The notes below the pieces were generated by a model. It worked only from the letters and a program-made list of their open reading frames with translations, searched no databases and had not been told where the DNA came from. The position numbers were made by a program, and so were the translations under genes. From the NCBI RefSeq assembly GCF_003337485.1, contig NZ_QPJJ01000005.1:167872-231871 (forward strand): DNA of 64,000 nucleotides, in the 5' to 3' direction. The first letter of the stretch is position 1. Each line of letters opens with the position of its first letter. Below, one piece after another: positions 60,894 to 64,000 of the stretch. This stretch comes from Saliterribacillus persicus (GTDB taxonomy: Bacteria > Bacillota > Bacilli > Bacillales > Amphibacillaceae).

Positions 60894-61630
60894 ATCAGTT
60901 CACCTCTTAATGCTAGATATATTTCCTTTTTTAAAGATAAAAATTCAGGCGTTAATAACAAAGATTCCGCGCGTGGACGTTCAAAGTGGATCTTAAATTC
61001 TGATTGAACAGTTGCTGGATTCGTTGATAGCACGAGAATACGATCTGATAGGAAGATTGCTTCTTCAATATTGTGAGTTACAAATAGAACGGATTGTCTC
61101 TCCTGTTCCCAAATAGACAATAACCATTTCTGCATGTCCAATCGTGTAAACTCATCTAAAGATGAAAAAGGTTCATCTAAACAAATGAAGCTTTGCGGGC
61201 TTAATAAGCTTCTGACAAAAGCAACACGTTGTCGCATTCCACCAGATAATTCATGCGGGTATGCATTCTCATATCCTTTTAATCCTGCTCGCATCAGCAT
61301 TTCTTTTGCTTTTTTATAATCTGGTTTCTCTTTTATTTCTGCACCAAGCACTACATTATCTAAAATGTTTCGCCAAGGGAATAGCGAGGGACTTTGGGGC
61401 ATATAACTTATCATCCCACGCTTATTATTAATTTTTTCATTATTCAAATAAAAAGTTCCGCTATCGGGAATTTCTAATCCCCCGATAAGGTGAAAGATTG
61501 TACTCTTCCCACTTCCTGAAGGTCCAAGTATCGAAACGAATTCTCCTTCTTTTACAGATAATGATAACCGATCTAATACAAGATGATCTCCAAAGCTTTT
61601 TGATAAATTTTCAACCATTAAGTGGCTCAT
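60890..61630 (-). CDS. thiZ: ABC transporter ATPase, ThiZ type
   Basis: 246 residues from the ATG at 61630, whose first bases overlap the permease stop (ATGA). Walker A GPSGSGKST, signature LSGGMRQR, Walker B CLDEPFSSLDE and His-switch VTHNIEE. Energises uptake of a thiamine pyrimidine precursor with ThiX and ThiY. Member of the nitrate/taurine (NitT/TauT) ATPase group. Confidence 0.9.
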   Translation of the reverse strand: MSHLMVENLSKSFGDHLVLDRLSLSVKEGEFVSILGPSGSGKSTIFHLIGGLEIPDSGTFYLNNEKINNKRGMISYMPQSPSLFPWRNILDNVVLGAEIKEKPDYKKAKEMLMRAGLKGYENAYPHELSGGMRQRVAFVRSLLSPQSFICLDEPFSSLDEFTRLDMQKWLLSIWEQERQSVLFVTHNIEEAIFLSDRILVLSTNPATVQSEFKIHFERPRAESLLLTPEFLSLKKEIYLALRGELM

Positions 61631-62412
61631 CTTTTTTCCCCTTTTCCTCTTGGTTGCCATTTAATCAACATTTTTTCTAACGTGATAATAATCGAAAAAA
61701 ACACTAAACAGAGAACCATAATAAATAAAATTGCTACAAATACTCGGTCCGTTCGAAATGAAGAGGATGCCAAAGTCATATATACCCCAATACCTTCATT
61801 CGCCCCTAACCATTCGGAAATAACCGCTCCCATTACACTATACGTAGCAGATATCTTTAACCCTGAAAAAATAGCTGGTAACGCATGAGGTAATTCCAAC
61901 TTAGTAAATATTTGTTTTTTTGTAGCTCCTGCCATTTGCATGTAATGAATCAGTTCATGGCTTGTTTGTCGAAAACCATCCAAGGTTGCAATAGCTACTG
62001 GGAAGAAGCATACCAACACAATAATAATGATTTTTGGTAACATCCCAAACCCAAACCAAATAACTAAAAGCGGTGCTAAAACAATTATTGGGATATTTTG
62101 CGACAAAATCATCAGCGGGTAGAACGCCTCACGTAGCTTTGGTAATAGATGGAGCATTACCGCAACAACTAATCCCACACTAATTCCGATTAAAAAACCT
62201 ATAACTGTTAAATTAATTGTCGAGATTACATGGTGAATATAAGCTTCAAAACCTGTCACCGCTTCTTCTAAAATTACACTTGGGGCAGGCAGTAACCAGC
62301 TAGGAATCGAAAAAAACATACTACTTAATTGCCAGGTTATAATGATTACTGTTATAACCGTAAATGGTAGCCACCCCTGAATGAATATTTTTTTGATTGA
62401 GTTATAAAACAT
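61627..62412 (-). CDS. thiX: ABC transporter permease, ThiX type
   Basis: 261 residues from the ATG at 62412 (GAGGTG nine bases upstream; an earlier GTG at 62433 lies in front of that site). Six hydrophobic segments and the EAA loop YMQMAGATKKQIFTKLELPHALP. Central helix SQNIPIIVLAPLLVIWFGFG is typical of NitT/TauT-type permeases. Works with ThiY and ThiZ. Confidence 0.9.
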   Translation of the reverse strand: MFYNSIKKIFIQGWLPFTVITVIIITWQLSSMFFSIPSWLLPAPSVILEEAVTGFEAYIHHVISTINLTVIGFLIGISVGLVVAVMLHLLPKLREAFYPLMILSQNIPIIVLAPLLVIWFGFGMLPKIIIIVLVCFFPVAIATLDGFRQTSHELIHYMQMAGATKKQIFTKLELPHALPAIFSGLKISATYSVMGAVISEWLGANEGIGVYMTLASSSFRTDRVFVAILFIMVLCLVFFSIIITLEKMLIKWQPRGKGEKR

Positions 62413-62481
62413 GTCCTTGCACCTCAACTTCACTCTACAACCTTACCTAAATCTATCAAGATATTCATTAAAAAATAGAAT

Positions 62482-62775
62482 CTATCTGTATTTCTCTGTC
62501 AAGACGTCCATTTTTGCATCGTTATCTTTTTTGTAATAAATTTTCACTTGGGAAATCACACTTGGACATCCCAAATCAGTCATTCTTTGATTCATTTTTT
62601 CAATTACATTTAACAAATTGGATAAATCACCTTCCATCGTGGTTTCCAGTGGATTTACTTGGTATTTTACACCTGACTTTTCAATTACGTCGATTGCTTC
62701 ATCAACAAATGGAATAGAATCCTCTCCACTCGGCGTTTTAGGAATTATTTGAATGCTTACTAATGCGTTTGCCAT
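62482..62775 (-). CDS. Thiamine-binding-protein-like MTH1187/YkoF-type protein
   Basis: 97 residues with the DUF77/MTH1187 ferredoxin-like fold: MANALVSIQIIPKTPSGEDSI at the start, KYQVNPLETTMEGDL in the middle. Related YkoF binds the hydroxymethylpyrimidine part of thiamine. In ThiXYZ operons these small proteins are frequent, so it probably binds imported pyrimidine or thiamine in the cytosol. GGGGGAA precedes the ATG. Confidence 0.85.
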   Translation of the reverse strand: MANALVSIQIIPKTPSGEDSIPFVDEAIDVIEKSGVKYQVNPLETTMEGDLSNLLNVIEKMNQRMTDLGCPSVISQVKIYYKKDNDAKMDVLTEKYR

Positions 62776-62790
62776 GCTTTTCCCCCATTC

Positions 62791-63786
62791 TTATTGTGGT
62801 AAATACTCGTTTGTAAACGTAGCTTCTACATCTAATTCTTTTTCTATCAAGCCTTGTTCATACATCCATGTTGCATTATTTTCCCATACAGAGCTTTTTT
62901 GTTCACCCCAATAATTCGCATCATCTACATATCTGTCTGTTAACCATTCTTGACTAGCGTGCACTAATTCCTCATCAAGGTCTGGTACTGCTTCTACTAG
63001 AATATCAGCAGCTTCAGTTGGATTTTCAATGGCATACTTATATCCATTTGCAACAGCAGCTAAAAAGGATCGAATTAGCTCAGGATTTTCTTTGATTTTT
63101 TTCTCATTTGTGGTTATAAGAGGTGTGTAATAATCTAATTCCTCTGCGTAATCAGTTAGATATAACATATCTAGCTCTATTCCTTTTAATTCAGCTTCAA
63201 TGCCTGTCCAACCATAATATATCCAAGCAAAATCGATATCACGTTCTACTGCAGTGAAAAAGTCTGTGTTGCCCATATTGACAATATTCACATCATCTAC
63301 AGAAGCATTTTCTTCACTCATTAAAGCTTCTAACATTGCTTCTTCAATAGGTGCACCCCAGCCACCATATGTCTTTCCTGCAAAATCGGCAGGTGATGTT
63401 ATTCCTTTTTCTTTTGGCGCAGCAAAGCCAGATGTATTATGCTGGATAATTGCTGCAATCGATACAATTGGTATATCCTGCGTTCTCGCTTCTGTTAAGG
63501 CCTCTTGCGCACTAATTCCAAAATCTGCTTGACCAGACGCTACTAATTGGTCAGAACCAGCTTCACCTGGCAACATAATTTCTACATCAAGTCCTTCTTC
63601 TTCAAAAAAGCCTTCAGCCTGTGCTACATATAACCCAGTATGATTGGTGTTGGGCGTCCAATCTAATACAAGTTTAACTTCTTTCATTTCTTCCTTACTC
63701 GATTCTTCTGTACTTTCCGTATTCTCACTCGTATTACAAGCCACGAGTAAAAGAATTAATAACATCATAACAATTAACTTTTTCAT
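62791..63786 (-). CDS. thiY: Lipoprotein pyrimidine-binding protein, ThiY type
   Basis: 331 residues. Signal with LLVACNTSE (lipidated Cys near 17), then an acidic linker and an NMT1/THI5-like type-2 binding fold: VLDWTPNTNHTGLYVAQAEG, the hallmark of ThiY/Thi5. GEAGSDQLVASGQADFGISAQE shapes the pyrimidine pocket. In B. halodurans ThiY binds N-formyl-4-amino-5-aminomethyl-2-methylpyrimidine. First gene of the operon; AAGGGGGAT precedes the ATG. Confidence 0.92.
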   Translation of the reverse strand: MKKLIVMMLLILLLVACNTSENTESTEESSKEEMKEVKLVLDWTPNTNHTGLYVAQAEGFFEEEGLDVEIMLPGEAGSDQLVASGQADFGISAQEALTEARTQDIPIVSIAAIIQHNTSGFAAPKEKGITSPADFAGKTYGGWGAPIEEAMLEALMSEENASVDDVNIVNMGNTDFFTAVERDIDFAWIYYGWTGIEAELKGIELDMLYLTDYAEELDYYTPLITTNEKKIKENPELIRSFLAAVANGYKYAIENPTEAADILVEAVPDLDEELVHASQEWLTDRYVDDANYWGEQKSSVWENNATWMYEQGLIEKELDVEATFTNEYLPQ

Positions 63787-64000
63787 TGGTAAATCCCCCT
63801 TAAAATTATGTGTGTATGTAAGGTATAGAATTTATTTTGCTATTATCTTTTAAACCTGCTATTTCTTTTTCTAGGTTTTAAGATATTTTTTCTTTATGCA
63901 AAAACGGTTCTAAGTCAAATGTTGGGGTGAGCTAAACGCTCACTCCTAATTTATGCAACCCGAACATTGATATTTTTATATTGATGATGCAATAACACTT
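63787..64000. other. Leader region of the ThiXYZ-like operon up to the window edge
   Basis: An imperfect 9-bp stem GGAGTGAGC / GCTCACCCC with one mismatch lies at about 63924-63947. I looked for the TPP riboswitch cores (CTGAGA and the ACCTGATCTGGATAATGCCAGCG element) on the minus strand and do not see them within these 214 bases; a longer leader may extend beyond the window. Confidence 0.45.

Noticed and set aside
63787..64000. TPP riboswitch in front of thiY
   Set aside because: The conserved core sequences are not visible on the minus strand; only an imperfect hairpin is present.

Overview
The window is about 64 kb of chromosome from a low-GC Gram-positive bacterium, most likely a halotolerant or halophilic member of the Bacillaceae (Oceanobacillus, Virgibacillus or Gracilibacillus type). 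The grounds are the AT-rich sequence, AGGAGG-type ribosome binding sites with many GTG/TTG starts, perfect TnrA/GlnR boxes and CcpA cre sites, Bacillus families (YkuI, YesL, YtdP, YoaT/DUF817, YhjBC-like, YodB/CatR-type HxlR, ThiXYZ), a BCCT osmolyte carrier and a CPA1 Na+/H+ antiporter. The genus is inference. I see no rRNA, tRNA, CRISPR array, transposase or origin.

Layout. 1-4 kb: cydA-cydB-cydD for cytochrome bd oxidase, with a Rex-like inverted repeat upstream; cydD runs off the left edge. 4.1-11.8 kb: three PAS/GGDEF(EAL) cyclic-di-GMP proteins and a chemoreceptor. 12-14.6 kb: methyltransferase, UspA and a SulP anion transporter. 15-17.7 kb: an MFS carrier and a stranded holin plus M23 endopeptidase pair. 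18-21.1 kb: BCCT transporter with a very unusual acidic repeat tail, then two thioredoxin-fold proteins. 21.2-35 kb: a pectin/rhamnogalacturonan-type glycan locus (solute-binding protein, two permeases, membrane AraC regulator, GH106-like enzyme, YesL-like protein, SGNH esterase, GH43 enzyme) with a cre site in front and a second chemoreceptor inside. The GH43 gene is broken by an in-frame TAG.

35.3-40.9 kb: a Cys-cluster/PilZ-like/PAS/HATPase protein, tandem YegS-type lipid kinases, a LOG-family protein, YkuI and a decayed coiled-coil gene. 41-48.5 kb: glutamine synthetase with two TnrA/GlnR boxes, a PC4/YdbC protein, a membrane-anchored PstS-like protein, an orphan trpB, a DUF4352 protein and a sodium symporter with its small partner. 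48.5-52.5 kb: a remnant MFS gene with a huge internal deletion, an HxlR/YceI divergent pair and an unfamiliar translationally coupled pair (YdjM/DUF457-like protein plus repeat coiled-coil membrane protein). 52.5-60 kb: LacI regulator divergent from a 57-codon membrane-peptide gene, a DUF817/SnoaL/LLM-flavin group, an azoreductase-like protein, a CPA1 antiporter and a secreted nuclease. 60-63.8 kb: a ThiXYZ-type pyrimidine transport operon with a TatD-like hydrolase.

How it fits together: the window combines respiration under low oxygen, osmotic and ion homeostasis, c-di-GMP and chemotaxis sensing, plant-polysaccharide use under carbon catabolite control, and nitrogen and thiamine-precursor scavenging. 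The best candidates for undescribed biology are the 50.1-52.4 kb pair, the LacI/small-peptide pair, the Cys-cluster HATPase protein, and the BCCT acidic tail with its hairpin between Shine-Dalgarno and start codon.
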